Positions 47,139 to 56,182 of a DNA stretch of 64,000 nt are shown piece after piece. This DNA comes from Aeromicrobium flavum. Lineage in GTDB: Bacteria; Actinomycetota; Actinomycetes; Propionibacteriales; Nocardioidaceae. The DNA lies in contig NZ_BJZQ01000005.1 in the NCBI RefSeq assembly GCF_007992115.1, positions 1 to 64,000 on the forward strand, in the 5' to 3' direction. A program made the translations under genes and the position numbers. The notes beneath the pieces were generated by a model, which ran no database searches, was not told the DNA's origin, and was given only the letters and a program-made list of their open reading frames with translations. Within the stretch, counting starts at the first letter, position 1. Every line of letters begins with the position of its first letter.

Positions 47139-48737
47139 ATGCCGGCACGGCAGCCGCTCCCGCGCGAGTTGCAGATCCGCGACGCACCTCGTCGGCCCGA
47201 GCCCGATCCGACGCTGGGGATCTCCGTGCCCACGGCCGCTGCCTCCGGGCCGGCGCGACACCGGCTGGTCACGGTCGGGGACTCCCTCACCCAGGGGTTC
47301 ATGAGCGGCGCGATCCACCGCACCGATCTGAGCTGGCCGGCGATCGTGGCGTTCGAGCTCGGGCTGAGCGCCCGGGACTTCACCTATCCGATGTACGAGT
47401 GGCCGACGGGTCCGGGCGGCCTGCCGGTCGACCTCGAGCGCCTGGCGCGCGAGGTCGAGCGACGGTTCGGCAGCAGGATCGACCTCCTCGAGACCGTCCG
47501 GGCGGCTCCGTGGCTGCGCAGTCACATGGACGCCATCGAGGACTACTGGGAGCGCGGACACGGTTCGAGGAGGCCCGAGGACGGTCGGCCGTTCCACAAC
47601 ACCGCGGTCTACGGCTGGGACGTCCTGGACCCGCTCGTGACGACGCAGGCCCGGGTGGAGGAGCGGCTCGCGACCAGGCCCGGCGACGACTTCCTCGACC
47701 AGCTCGTCGAGCACCATCCCGCGCGCGCCGCCCGGCCGGTCCTGCACCGCGCCGCCGGAGGGGACTCGGACCGCACCGTGCTCGACTCCGTCGCGGAGCT
47801 GGCCGCCGACGGGGGGATCGAGACGCTCGTGGTGGTCCTGGGGTCCAACAACGCCCTCGGGTCGGTGATCTCGCTCGAGATCGCGTGGACACCGGCCTCC
47901 TACGCGACGATGACGCTCGCGCAGCGACGTGATGCCCGCGGCGGCAGCAGCCTGTGGCGACCGAGTGCCTTCCGGGCGGACTGGGCCGACCTGGTCGCGA
48001 GGCTGCGGACGATCCCGGCGCAGCACGTCGTCGTCGCCACGGTCCCGTCGGTCACGATCGCGCCGATCGCGCGGGGGACGCACGAGAAGGTGCGTCCCGA
48101 CTCGCGCTACTTCCCGTTCTACACGCGCCCCTGGATCACCGACGAGGACTTCGACCCTCGGTACGACCCGCACCTGCGCGAGGACGACGTCCGCGCCATC
48201 GACTCGGCGATCGACTCCTACAACGAGACGATCATCGACTCGGTGCGCGCGGCCCGTGAGGCCGGACTGGACTGGCTCCTGTTCGACCTCGGTGGGCTGC
48301 TCGACCGGCTCGCCGAGCGCCGGTACGTCGACAGCCCGTGGGCGCGACCGGCGTGGTGGGACCAGTACGAGCTGCCGGCCGCGCTGCGGCGGCTGGACCC
48401 CGTGCCGACCACGCGGTTCTTCCGGGCGGGACCCGACGGGCGCACCGAGGGCGGGCTGTTCTCGCTGGACGGCGTCCACCCGACGACGATCGGCTACGGG
48501 ATCCTGGCCCAGGAGGTCATCCGGGTGCTGCGCCTGGCCGGCGTGGCGTTCGCCGACCGCCACGGCGACCCGCGGGCCGACCCGGTCGAGGTCGACTTCG
48601 AGCGCCTCCTGCGCGCCGACACCCTGGTCTCGGACCCGCCTGCGTCGATCACGAGCTCCCTCGGCCTGCTCGGCTGGCTCGACGACAGCCTCGACTGGGT
48701 GACCAGATTCCTGCCCTCCGTCGGACCGCGACGCTGA
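47139..48737 (+). CDS. SGNH/GDSL-type hydrolase
   Basis: 532 residues from ATG 47139 (GGGAGGTGAG 6 bp upstream). Block I VTVGDSLTQGF has the nucleophile Ser, a GSNN motif appears in VVLGSNNALGS, and block V is DGVHPTTIGYGI with the catalytic Asp and His. No signal peptide, so probably cytosolic. It is much longer than a minimal SGNH enzyme (about 200 residues), with extra helical segments. It follows glgB by 36 bp and may deacylate a carbohydrate or lipid; the substrate is unknown. Confidence 0.82.
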   Translation: MPARQPLPRELQIRDAPRRPEPDPTLGISVPTAAASGPARHRLVTVGDSLTQGFMSGAIHRTDLSWPAIVAFELGLSARDFTYPMYEWPTGPGGLPVDLERLAREVERRFGSRIDLLETVRAAPWLRSHMDAIEDYWERGHGSRRPEDGRPFHNTAVYGWDVLDPLVTTQARVEERLATRPGDDFLDQLVEHHPARAARPVLHRAAGGDSDRTVLDSVAELAADGGIETLVVVLGSNNALGSVISLEIAWTPASYATMTLAQRRDARGGSSLWRPSAFRADWADLVARLRTIPAQHVVVATVPSVTIAPIARGTHEKVRPDSRYFPFYTRPWITDEDFDPRYDPHLREDDVRAIDSAIDSYNETIIDSVRAAREAGLDWLLFDLGGLLDRLAERRYVDSPWARPAWWDQYELPAALRRLDPVPTTRFFRAGPDGRTEGGLFSLDGVHPTTIGYGILAQEVIRVLRLAGVAFADRHGDPRADPVEVDFERLLRADTLVSDPPASITSSLGLLGWLDDSLDWVTRFLPSVGPRR

Positions 48738-48743
48738 GCTGCC

Positions 48744-49424
48744 ATGAGGCGTCGTCCCGACCTTCCCTTCGCCGACCGGGTCGACGCCGGCCGCCGGCTG
48801 GGGCGACTCCTGCGGCATCTCGGCGGCACGGACGTCGTCGTCCTGGGCCTGCCGCGCGGGGGAGTGCCCGTCGCGTTCGAGGTGGCCGGAGCACTCGGCG
48901 CGCCCCTGGACGTCATCGTCGTGCGCAAGCTGGGCTTCCCGTTCCAGCCGGAGCTGGCCATGGGGGCGATCGGCGAGGCCGGCTGCGAGGTGCTCGACCT
49001 CGACTCGATCGCCCGAGAGGGGGTGTCCGCCGACGAGGTCCGGGCCGTCGAGCGACGGGAGCGGGGCGAGCTGGAGGCGCGCGTCCGGAGGCTTCGGGGC
49101 GCACGCGAGCGACTCGACCTCACCGGGCTGACCGCGGTGATCGTCGACGACGGGATCGCCACCGGGGCGACCGCCCGGGTCGCGTGCCAGGTGGCGCGTC
49201 TGCAGGGCGCAGCCCGCGTCGTCGTGGCCACTCCGGTCGCGCCGTCGTCAGCCGCCGACGCGCTCGACGCCGCCGACGAGGTCGCCGTGCTCGAGAGTCC
49301 GGAGCCGTTCGTGGCCGTCGGTCGCTGGTACCGCGACTTCACCCCGGTCAGCGACGAGGAGGTCTCCGCACTGCTGGCGAAGACCTCCCGTCGCGCGCCG
49401 ACCCGGGGTCACCCCGACGACTGA
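48744..49424 (+). CDS. Phosphoribosyltransferase-like protein
   Basis: 226 residues. PRTase fold with the PRPP loop AVIVDDGIATGATAR, an early GLPRGGVPVAFEVA segment and VVRKLGFPFQPELAMGAIGE, as in the stand-alone phosphoribosyltransferases often found near stress genes. It has an about 40-residue helical Arg/Glu-rich insert (VRAVERRERGELEARVRRLRGARERL). It follows the SGNH gene by 6 bp, so co-transcription is likely. Substrate unknown. Confidence 0.85.
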   Translation: MRRRPDLPFADRVDAGRRLGRLLRHLGGTDVVVLGLPRGGVPVAFEVAGALGAPLDVIVVRKLGFPFQPELAMGAIGEAGCEVLDLDSIAREGVSADEVRAVERRERGELEARVRRLRGARERLDLTGLTAVIVDDGIATGATARVACQVARLQGAARVVVATPVAPSSAADALDAADEVAVLESPEPFVAVGRWYRDFTPVSDEEVSALLAKTSRRAPTRGHPDD

Positions 49425-49437
49425 GCGAGGAGCAGGG

Positions 49438-50250
49438 TCACTTGACCTCGGAGCGCAGCAGCGCCCGCGTCCCGATCAGCAGCGGCACGGCCAGCCAGAA
49501 CACCGCCGCGACGCCGAGCTGGGCCCACATCTCGCCGGTCAGGTTCTCGTCGAAGAGCCGCATCGTGGCCCAGTTGAGGTCGAACCACGGGCCGTTCTCC
49601 GCCCACCAGTCCTGCGTGCCCGCCAACGCACTGGAGGCTCCCGGCAGGACGAGCGCGTAGACGAAGTACGCGACGATCGCGCCGGGTGAGCTGCGCAGGG
49701 CGATGCCGAGCATGAGGCCCATCAGCATCCCGATCTCGTTGGCCAGGATGATCTGGGCGAACTCACGGACGCCGATGTCCCACGAGGGGTCGACGCCGGC
49801 GATCGAGGTGCCGACGAGGTTGCCCACGACCCCGACGGCCCCGGCGACCAGCATCGAGACGGCGCCGATGAGGACCGTGATCACGGCCTTCGCGGCCAGC
49901 ACTCGGCCACGGTGGGGCACCAGCGTGAAGGTGGTCAGCGCCGTGCGCTGGCTCCACTCGCTGGAGACGGCGAGGATGGCGATCATCGGCAGGATGACCG
50001 ACATCGGGGCGCCGACCGCACTCGCGAAGTGCTCGTAGGTGAGGTCGTCGGCGTCGACGAAGATCACCGTCGCCACGGAGGCGATGACCGACAGCAGGAC
50101 CACGCTGGCCATCAGCCAGAAGCCCGAGCGGGTGTCGAACATCTTGCGCAGCTCGACCCGCAGGATCCGCGTGAACGGGATCGGGTCGGGCACGGGACGG
50201 GACTCCCGCGGGACGGTCCCGCTGGTGCCGGGGACGATGGTGGTGCTCAT
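49438..50250 (-). CDS. ABC-2 type transporter permease
   Basis: 270 residues with six predicted spans; the cytoplasmic N-terminus RILRVELRKMFDTRSGFWLM is the typical entry of ABC-2 permeases. Overlaps the ATPase gene by 4 bp. The pair resembles bacitracin or antibiotic exporters with a single permease. Cargo unknown. Confidence 0.88.
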   Translation of the reverse strand: MSTTIVPGTSGTVPRESRPVPDPIPFTRILRVELRKMFDTRSGFWLMASVVLLSVIASVATVIFVDADDLTYEHFASAVGAPMSVILPMIAILAVSSEWSQRTALTTFTLVPHRGRVLAAKAVITVLIGAVSMLVAGAVGVVGNLVGTSIAGVDPSWDIGVREFAQIILANEIGMLMGLMLGIALRSSPGAIVAYFVYALVLPGASSALAGTQDWWAENGPWFDLNWATMRLFDENLTGEMWAQLGVAAVFWLAVPLLIGTRALLRSEVK

Positions 50251-51167
50251 GCTGCTGCTCCTTCAGTGACGTGCTGGACGCTCTCGCGCTGGGTGTCGGC
50301 GGTGAGGGACAGGAACATCTCCTCCAGGCGCGCGCCGTCCGCCGCACGCAGCTCCAGCAGCGGGATCCCGGCCGCGAACGCGGCGGTTCCGACGCTGGTC
50401 AGGTCGGCGTCGGCGAGCACGGCGCCGTCGGCGGTGGGACGGGCGATGAGGCCGGCGGCCTGCAGCGCCACCGCGAGGGCGGCCCCGTCCGCGGCGCGGA
50501 CGAGGGTGCCGGCGCTGGCCAGCAGCTCCTGCTTCGTCCCCTGGGCGACGATCCGGCCGTTGCCGATGACCACGAGGTCGTCGGCGATGACCTCGATCTC
50601 GTGGAGCAGGTGCGACGACAGCAGCACCGTGCCGCCATCGTCCGCGAAGCCCCGCAGCAGGTCGCGCATCCAGCGGATGCCGGCCGGGTCGAGCCCGTTC
50701 GCGGGCTCGTCCAGGATCAGCACCTGGGGGTCGCCCAGCAGCGCGGTGGCGATGCCGAGGCGCTGGCGCATGCCCAGCGAGTAGTTGCGGACCCGGCGGC
50801 CTGCCTCGGCCGGCGTGAGGCTGACGCGCTGGAGCATCTCGTCGACGCGCGAGCGGGGCAGGCCCATCGTGAGGGCCGCAATGGTCAGGATCTCGCGCCC
50901 GGTGCGTCCGGCGTGCTGCGCCGAGGCATCGAGCAGGACACCGACCTCACGCCCGGGGTCGGGCAGGTCCTGGAAGCGGCGTCCGAGCACGTGGACGTCG
51001 CCGCGGGTGGGAGGAGTGAGTCCGACCATGACACGCATGGTGGTGGACTTGCCGGCACCGTTCGGCCCGAGAAAGCCGGTGACGCGGCCGGGGGCCGCGC
51101 TGAAGGAGACGTCGTCCACGGCGGCTTGTCCGCCATAGGACTTGGACAGGGATTCGACGGTGATCAT
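50247..51167 (-). CDS. ABC transporter ATP-binding protein (BcrA-like)
   Basis: 306 residues. Walker A GPNGAGKST at about 34-42, a degenerate signature YSLGMRQRLGIA, Walker B VLILDEPANGLDP, switch His in LSSHLLHEIE. The C-terminal 90 residues form the accessory domain of the drug-export (CcmA/BcrA) group. First gene of the two-gene exporter; divergent from the epimerase at 51310. Confidence 0.92.
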   Translation of the reverse strand: MITVESLSKSYGGQAAVDDVSFSAAPGRVTGFLGPNGAGKSTTMRVMVGLTPPTRGDVHVLGRRFQDLPDPGREVGVLLDASAQHAGRTGREILTIAALTMGLPRSRVDEMLQRVSLTPAEAGRRVRNYSLGMRQRLGIATALLGDPQVLILDEPANGLDPAGIRWMRDLLRGFADDGGTVLLSSHLLHEIEVIADDLVVIGNGRIVAQGTKQELLASAGTLVRAADGAALAVALQAAGLIARPTADGAVLADADLTSVGTAAFAAGIPLLELRAADGARLEEMFLSLTADTQRESVQHVTEGAAA

Positions 51168-51297
51168 GCTCCGTAGCGTCGCGGGAACGCCCCGCCGAGC
51201 ACATCGGGCGCGACCCCGAACGTCGCCCTGACGCCACCCTGAATCGGCTCAGGGTGCGAGTCCCGGGATCCTCAGGGCAGCCGGGCCGATCTGCCGC

Positions 51298-51303
51298 TAG
51301 CGT
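51298..51303 (+). promoter_or_regulatory. Candidate -10 box, leaderless epimerase
   Basis: TAGCGT ends 6 nt before the ATG at 51310. Confidence 0.4.
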
Positions 51304-51309
51304 GCGGGC

Positions 51310-52281
51310 ATGACCGAACGAGTGCGCGCTGTCGTCGCCGGCTGGAACGGGTTCATCGGGCACCGGCTGGTGGAGGACCTCACCGCTCGCGGGTACGAGG
51401 TCGCGCGCGTCGGTCGCACCGGGCCGGACGCGAGCTGGTCCGACCCCTCGTCGCTCGCGCGCGTCGTCGATGGCGCCGATCTGCTCGTCAACCTCGCGGG
51501 CAAGAGCGTCGGCTGCCGGTACACCGACCGGAACCGCGACGAGATCCTGCGCTCCCGCGTCGAGACCACGCGCCAGCTGCGTGAGGCCGTCGCGGCCGCG
51601 CAGCAACCCCCGCGGCTGTGGCTCAACGCCAGCACCGCCACGATCTACCGCTACGCGATGGACCGTCCGCAGACCGAGTCCGACGGCGAGATCGGCAGCG
51701 GGTTCTCGGTCGACGTGGCACGCAGCTGGGAGCGGGAGCTCTTCGCCGGCGACCTGCCCGGGACGCGACGGGTGGCGCTGCGGATGGCCATCGTGCTCGG
51801 GGGGCCGGCCTCGGACCTGCTCGCCCGGGTGGCGAGGCTCGGCCTCGGCGGCGCGCAGTACGACGGACACTGGTTCCAGCACCGGCGCTACCGCGGGATC
51901 GGTGATGACCCGACCGGGGGACCCGTCCCGATGCACCGATCGCGCGGGCGGCAGAAGTTCTCGTGGATCCACATCGACGACGTGCTGGCCTCCCTGCGCT
52001 TCATCGAGGAGCACGACGAGATCGAGGGGCCGGTCAACCTGTCCGCGCCGAACCCGAGCGACAACCGCACGCTGATGGCCGACCTGCGCCACGTCGTCGG
52101 GATGCCGATCGGGCTCCCGGCAACGCGGTGGATGCTCGAGCCGGCGATGTGGGTGATGCGCAACGAGTCCGAGCTGCTGCTCAAGAGCCGCTGGGTGCTG
52201 CCCGAGCGGCTGGAGACGGCCGGCTACGAGTTCCGCTGGCCCGACCTGCGTCCCGCGCTGCAGGACACCGTCGGAACGTAG
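51310..52281 (+). CDS. TIGR01777-type NAD-dependent epimerase (DUF1731)
   Basis: 323 residues. N-terminal Rossmann fold starting VVAGWNGFIGHRLVEDLTARGYEV and LVNLAGKSVGCRYTDRNRDEILRSRVETT, the pattern of the YfcH/SDR39U1 family; C-terminal DUF1731 (LPATRWMLEPAMWVMRNESELLLKSRWVLPERLETAGYEFRWPDL). The Gly-rich loop reads AGWNGFIG rather than the usual TGxTGFIG. Substrate of the family is unknown. A TAGCGT box with a 6-nt gap suggests a leaderless message. Confidence 0.88.
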   Translation: MTERVRAVVAGWNGFIGHRLVEDLTARGYEVARVGRTGPDASWSDPSSLARVVDGADLLVNLAGKSVGCRYTDRNRDEILRSRVETTRQLREAVAAAQQPPRLWLNASTATIYRYAMDRPQTESDGEIGSGFSVDVARSWERELFAGDLPGTRRVALRMAIVLGGPASDLLARVARLGLGGAQYDGHWFQHRRYRGIGDDPTGGPVPMHRSRGRQKFSWIHIDDVLASLRFIEEHDEIEGPVNLSAPNPSDNRTLMADLRHVVGMPIGLPATRWMLEPAMWVMRNESELLLKSRWVLPERLETAGYEFRWPDLRPALQDTVGT

Positions 52282-52284
52282 GGT
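52279..52284 (+). promoter_or_regulatory. Candidate -10 box, leaderless BtuF-like gene
   Basis: TAGGGT, overlapping the upstream stop codon, ends 6 nt before the GTG at 52291. Confidence 0.4.
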
Positions 52285-52290
52285 CGTCGC

Positions 52291-53184
52291 GTGCGCATCG
52301 TCTCCCTGCTCCCGTCCACCACCGAGATCCTCTTCGGCCTCGGCGCCGGCGAGGAGGTCGTCGGCGTCACCTTCGAGTGCGACTTCCCCGACGAGGCGCG
52401 CTCGCGCACGATCGTGTCGTCCTCCGCGATGCCGGAGGGTCTCAGCCCGCGTGAGATCGACGACTTCGTCGCGGCCGCGGCCGCTCGGGGCGAGGACCTG
52501 TACCGCCTCGAGGGTGACGCGCTCGTCGGTCTCGACGCCGAGCTCGTCGTCACCCAGGACCTGTGCGCGGTCTGCGCGATCGATGTCGGCACCGTCGACG
52601 CGGCCCTCAGCCACCTCGGCTGCGCCGCCGAGGTGCACTCCTACGACCCGTACTCGATCGGCGAGATCTTCGACGGGATCGTCGCGCTGGGGGAGCGGGT
52701 CGGGCGCGCCCCGGAGGCCACGGCCTGGGTCGCGTCCCTGACGCAGCGTCTGGACGTCGTGGCGGAACTGGTCGGCGGACTGCCCGCGCCCCGCGTCCTG
52801 CTCCTGGAGTGGACCGACCCGCCCTTCGCGCCGGGGCACTGGATCCCCGAGATGGTCGAGCGCGCAGGTGGGATCCCGGTCCTGGGGCGCGCCGGCCAGG
52901 ACTCCGTGCGCGTCACGTGGGAGCAGGTCGACGAGGCCGCCCCCGACGTCGTGGTCGTCGCGCCCTGCGGCTTCGACCTCGACGGAGCCGCGTCGCAGGC
53001 CGAGCTCATCGCCGACCGGTTCCCCGGCCTGCCGGTCTGGGCGGTGGACGCCGACGCGATGTTCGCCCGGCCCGGGCCTCGCGTCGTGGACGGCGTCGAG
53101 GCGCTCGCGGCCGCCTTCCACCCGTCGCTCGGCCTCACCACGGACGGCGCTCGGCGGGTCAGTCCGTCGCGTCGCGGTAGTTGA
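52291..53184 (+). CDS. BtuF-like cobalamin-binding protein without signal peptide
   Basis: 297 residues. The fold of periplasmic cobalamin/siderophore-binding proteins: RIVSLLPSTTEILFGLGAGEEVVGVTFECDFP at the start, LDAELVVTQDLCAVCAID and the C-lobe WEQVDEAAPDVVVVAPCGFDL. There is no signal peptide or lipobox, so it stays in the cytosol. This signal-less subgroup is known in many bacteria but its task is unclear. Its 3' end overlaps the convergent PGPGW gene by 26 bp. Confidence 0.85.
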   Translation: MRIVSLLPSTTEILFGLGAGEEVVGVTFECDFPDEARSRTIVSSSAMPEGLSPREIDDFVAAAAARGEDLYRLEGDALVGLDAELVVTQDLCAVCAIDVGTVDAALSHLGCAAEVHSYDPYSIGEIFDGIVALGERVGRAPEATAWVASLTQRLDVVAELVGGLPAPRVLLLEWTDPPFAPGHWIPEMVERAGGIPVLGRAGQDSVRVTWEQVDEAAPDVVVVAPCGFDLDGAASQAELIADRFPGLPVWAVDADAMFARPGPRVVDGVEALAAAFHPSLGLTTDGARRVSPSRRGS

Positions 53185-53593
53185 TCCACGAGTAGACGAT
53201 CATCGCCCCGGCGGCCAGGCCCGACCCGATCAGCGTGACTCCGGTGCCCCAACCGCCGGGCAGCCACCACCGGTCGGCGAGCGGCCACCAGCCGGGCGAG
53301 GCCGGATGCAGGCCCCAGACGACCCCTGCCGCCACGAGAGCGAAGGCCAGCAGGACCGAGAGCACGATCCGCGGCGTCGACTGGACGCTCTCGGCCGCCG
53401 TGCGGAGTGCGGCCTTCTTGACCGGCTCGAGCCGGCGCTCGGCCCAGTCGTACTGCGTCGCCAGCAGCGCCATGCCGGCGAAGAGGGCCAGCAGCCCCGG
53501 ACCGGGCAGGACGAGGGCGGCAATGCCGGCGACCACGAGGACCCAGCCCGCGACCTGGATGGCGATGCTCTTCGCAGCCCGAGAACCTTGCAC
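53159..53593 (-). CDS. PGPGW (TIGR02611-like) membrane protein
   Basis: 144 residues from the GTG at 53593; GTG 53602 is possible. TAGCGT lies 7 nt upstream of 53593, suggesting a leaderless start. Family signature GIAALVLPGPGLLALFAGMALLATQYDWAERRLEPVKK, then two more spans (VLSVLLAFALVAAGVVWGL and TGVTLIGSGLAAGAMIVYSW). Function unknown. Confidence 0.8.
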   Translation of the reverse strand: MQGSRAAKSIAIQVAGWVLVVAGIAALVLPGPGLLALFAGMALLATQYDWAERRLEPVKKAALRTAAESVQSTPRIVLSVLLAFALVAAGVVWGLHPASPGWWPLADRWWLPGGWGTGVTLIGSGLAAGAMIVYSWINYRDATD

Positions 53594-53671
53594 GTGCGCC
53601 ACGCTACGCCGTCCCGCCGGGATCGGCTGGACGCCAGGAATGGAACGCAGCACGCGGCCGTTGCAATCAAC

Positions 53672-54655
53672 GTGTCGGTACCTCTGAGCATCCTCGACCT
53701 CGTCTCCATCCCCGAGGGAGCGACGGCCCGCGACGGCATCGCCGCCTCGATGGAGTCCGCCCGTCTCGCCGACCGGCTCGGCTTCCACCGGCTCTGGTTC
53801 GCCGAGCACCACAACACCCCGAACCTCGCGTCGAGCGCCACCGCGCTGCTGATCTCGCAGGCCGCCTCCGTCACCGAGCGGATCCGCGTCGGCGCCGGCG
53901 GCGTGATGCTGCCCAACCACGCGCCGCTCATGGTCGCCGAGCAGTACGGCACCCTGGCCAACCTCCACGGCGACCGCATCGATCTCGGACTCGGGCGAGC
54001 GCCGGGCACGGACATGATGACCGCCCAGGCGCTGAGCCGGACCTCGGCCGAGCCGCAGGCGTTCGCCCGCAGCATCTTCGACCTGCAGGGCTGGTTCGGC
54101 GACTCCGGCACGGCGCACAGCAGCCCGATCCTGTCGTCGGCGTCGGCGGGGACGAACGTCCCGATCTGGGTGCTCGGCTCGACGGTCAGCGGTGCGTCCA
54201 TCGCGGGTCAGCTGGGGCTGCCGTTCTCGCTCGCCTCGCACTTCGCCCCCGACCAGATCGACGACGCGATCCGGGTCTACCGCGAGACCTTCACGGTCGA
54301 TTCGCCCACCGCGCGCATCGAGGAGCCCTACGTGATGGCGGGGGTCAACGTGATGGTGGCCGACACCGATGAGGAGGCCGCGCGCGAGTTCACCGTGATC
54401 GAGCAGATGTTCCTCGACATCCAGAGCGGTCAGCGACGTCGGATCCAGCCTCCCGTCGACCCGGCCACCCTGCCGGGGAGCGGCAGCAACCCCATGCTGC
54501 GGATCAAGGCCGTCGGCTCGCCCGACACCGCGAAGGCCCAGCTGGAGCGGTTCGTCGAGCGCACCGGCGTCGACGAGCTCATCATCGCCACCTACGCCTT
54601 CGACCCGGCCGTCCGTGACCGCTCGATGGAACTGTTGGCGAAGGCCTGGTTCTGA
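53672..54655 (+). CDS. LLM-class flavin-dependent oxidoreductase
   Basis: 327 residues from the GTG at 53672 (VSVPLSILDLVSIPEGAT), the standard opening of the luciferase-like group 1 family. FADRLGFHRLWFAEHHN-like segment, RIRVGAGGVMLPNHAPLMVAEQYGTLANLHGDRIDLGLGRAPGTD, and PIWVLGSTVSGASIAGQLGLPF are diagnostic. Oxidises an unknown substrate with FMN or F420. The frame is open about 800 bp upstream but without family similarity. Confidence 0.9.
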   Translation: MSVPLSILDLVSIPEGATARDGIAASMESARLADRLGFHRLWFAEHHNTPNLASSATALLISQAASVTERIRVGAGGVMLPNHAPLMVAEQYGTLANLHGDRIDLGLGRAPGTDMMTAQALSRTSAEPQAFARSIFDLQGWFGDSGTAHSSPILSSASAGTNVPIWVLGSTVSGASIAGQLGLPFSLASHFAPDQIDDAIRVYRETFTVDSPTARIEEPYVMAGVNVMVADTDEEAAREFTVIEQMFLDIQSGQRRRIQPPVDPATLPGSGSNPMLRIKAVGSPDTAKAQLERFVERTGVDELIIATYAFDPAVRDRSMELLAKAWF

Positions 54656-54671
54656 GACTCGCCCGTTCCAC

Positions 54672-54677
54672 TACCGT
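54672..54677 (+). promoter_or_regulatory. Candidate -10 box, leaderless DUF4260 gene
   Basis: TACCGT ends 6 nt before the ATG at 54684. Confidence 0.4.
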
Positions 54678-54683
54678 CGGCGC

Positions 54684-55073
54684 ATGACCTCTCAGCGAAC
54701 CCCGGCCGTGGCGGGGATGCCGCTGGCGATCCTGCGCACCGAGGGCATCGTCCTGTTCGCCGCGTCCCTCGCGGGCTACTTCGTCGGCCTCGACGAGCCG
54801 TGGTGGATCGTCCCGCTGCTGCTGTTCGTGCCCGACGTGTTCATGGCCGGCTACGCGTCGTCGTCGCGCGTCGGCGCGATCGTCTACAACCTCGGTCATG
54901 CCTACCCGCTGCCGGCGCTGCTCGGCGCGTGGGCGCTCTGGGCCGACCAGCCGCTGGCCCAGGGCGTGGCGCTGGTGTGGTTCGCGCACATCGGCATGGA
55001 CCGGGCGCTCGGCTACGGACTCAAGTACGAGACGGACTTCAAGGACACCCATCTCGGACGGATCGGCCACTGA
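54684..55073 (+). CDS. DUF4260 membrane protein
   Basis: 129 residues with three or four spans. Family pattern: LRTEGIVLFAASLAGYFVG, WWIVPLLLFVPDVFMAGYASSSRVGAIVYNLGHAYPLPALLG, and WFAHIGMDRALGYGLKYETDFKDTHLGRIG. The His/Asp-containing GMDRALGYGLK end is conserved in the family; function unknown. Probably leaderless. Confidence 0.87.
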   Translation: MTSQRTPAVAGMPLAILRTEGIVLFAASLAGYFVGLDEPWWIVPLLLFVPDVFMAGYASSSRVGAIVYNLGHAYPLPALLGAWALWADQPLAQGVALVWFAHIGMDRALGYGLKYETDFKDTHLGRIGH

Positions 55074-55099
55074 GCGCTCGTACCGGGGACACTGGACCG

Positions 55100-55684
55100 G
55101 TGAACCCGCGCCAGCCCCGCGTCGTGGCCGTCAGCCGTGACGAGCAGAACCGTTTCAGCAAGATCCCGGTGGCGTCGATCACGCTCGTCGCCGGGCACGG
55201 CATCGAGGGCGACGCGCACGCGGGCGAGATGGTCAGGCACCGGTACGGGCCGCACCGCGGCAAGACGCTGCCCAACCTGCGCCAGGTGCACCTGCTCGCG
55301 TCCGAGCTCTTCGACGAGGCGGCCGCCGCCGGGTTCGACGGCCTCGGTCCGGGCGACCTCGGCGAGAACGTGCTCACGGCCGGCATCGACCTGCTGACGC
55401 TGCCGGAGGGCACCCTCCTCGACCTCGGAGGCCCCGTCGTGCGGCTCACCGGACTGCGCAACCCCTGCGTGAAGATCAACCGGTTCCGCGCCGGACTGAT
55501 GAAGGTCGTCCTGTCGAAGGCCGACGGCACGCCGGCGGAGAAGCCGGTGCCGCTCAGCCGGTCCACGGTCGTGCGCCGGGCCGGTGTCATGTCTGTCGTG
55601 GTCGCCGGCGGCGACGTCGTTCCGCGCGCCCCGATCACCGTCACCCTCCCGGCCGCGCCGCACGCCTCGCTGGTGCCGGTCTAG
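55100..55684 (+). CDS. MOSC domain protein
   Basis: 194 residues from the GTG at 55100. GHGIEGDAHAGEMVRHRYGPHRG, LRQVHLLASELFDE, DLGENVLTAGIDLLTLPEGTLLDLGG and the conserved Cys in LTGLRNPCVKINRF define the MOSC fold, which handles molybdenum-cofactor sulfur in larger proteins and N-hydroxylated compounds in some small ones. GACACT lies 6 nt upstream of the start (a weak -10). Tail-to-tail 4-bp overlap with the PPOX gene. Confidence 0.9.
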   Translation: MNPRQPRVVAVSRDEQNRFSKIPVASITLVAGHGIEGDAHAGEMVRHRYGPHRGKTLPNLRQVHLLASELFDEAAAAGFDGLGPGDLGENVLTAGIDLLTLPEGTLLDLGGPVVRLTGLRNPCVKINRFRAGLMKVVLSKADGTPAEKPVPLSRSTVVRRAGVMSVVVAGGDVVPRAPITVTLPAAPHASLVPV

Positions 55685-56148
55685 TCCTGGGCGAGACGCG
55701 CCGGGAACCCACCGGTCGCGACCGGGCCCCACGACGTCGGCGCGATCCGGATGATGCTCTTGCCCTGGTCGAGCATCGCCTGCCGGTACTCGTCCCAGTC
55801 GGGATGCTCGCCGGAGATGTTGCGGAAGTACTCGACGAACGCGTCGAGCGCCTCGGGCACGTCCAGCACCTCGGCCGTCCCGTCGACCTGGACCCACGCG
55901 TCGTTCCACTCGTCGGAGAGCACGACCACGCTGACCTGCGGGTCGCGCCGGGCGTTCCGCGTCTTCGCGCGCTCCGGGTAGGTCGAGATCACGAGGCGAC
56001 CGGAGTCGTCGACGCCGCCGGTGACGGGGGAGGCCTGCGGCCTGCCGTCCGCACGGCGCGTGATGAGGATGAAGCGGTGGCGTGGCCGGACGAACGCCAG
56101 CAGGTCGTCGAGGTCGACGCGGGTGTTCGTGGCGATGGAACGTGGCAT
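55681..56148 (-). CDS. PPOX/F420-type flavin-split-barrel protein
   Basis: 155 residues. Pyridoxamine-phosphate-oxidase-like split barrel: RHRFILITRRADGRPQASPVTGGVDDSGRLVISTYPERAKTRNARRDPQVSVVVL, then WVQVDGTAEVLDVPEALDAFVEYFRN. Actinobacterial members of this size often bind F420 or FMN. TAGCGT lies 7 nt before the ATG, so it is likely leaderless. Substrate unknown. Confidence 0.88.
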   Translation of the reverse strand: MPRSIATNTRVDLDDLLAFVRPRHRFILITRRADGRPQASPVTGGVDDSGRLVISTYPERAKTRNARRDPQVSVVVLSDEWNDAWVQVDGTAEVLDVPEALDAFVEYFRNISGEHPDWDEYRQAMLDQGKSIIRIAPTSWGPVATGGFPARLAQD

Positions 56149-56182
56149 GGGCGCCACGCTACGCCCGCGAGAGGATGAGGGC

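Noticed and set aside
44784-48818. 1344-codon reverse open frame across glgB and the SGNH gene
   Set aside because: Arg/Val/Gly-rich translation without motifs, exactly opposite well-supported genes.
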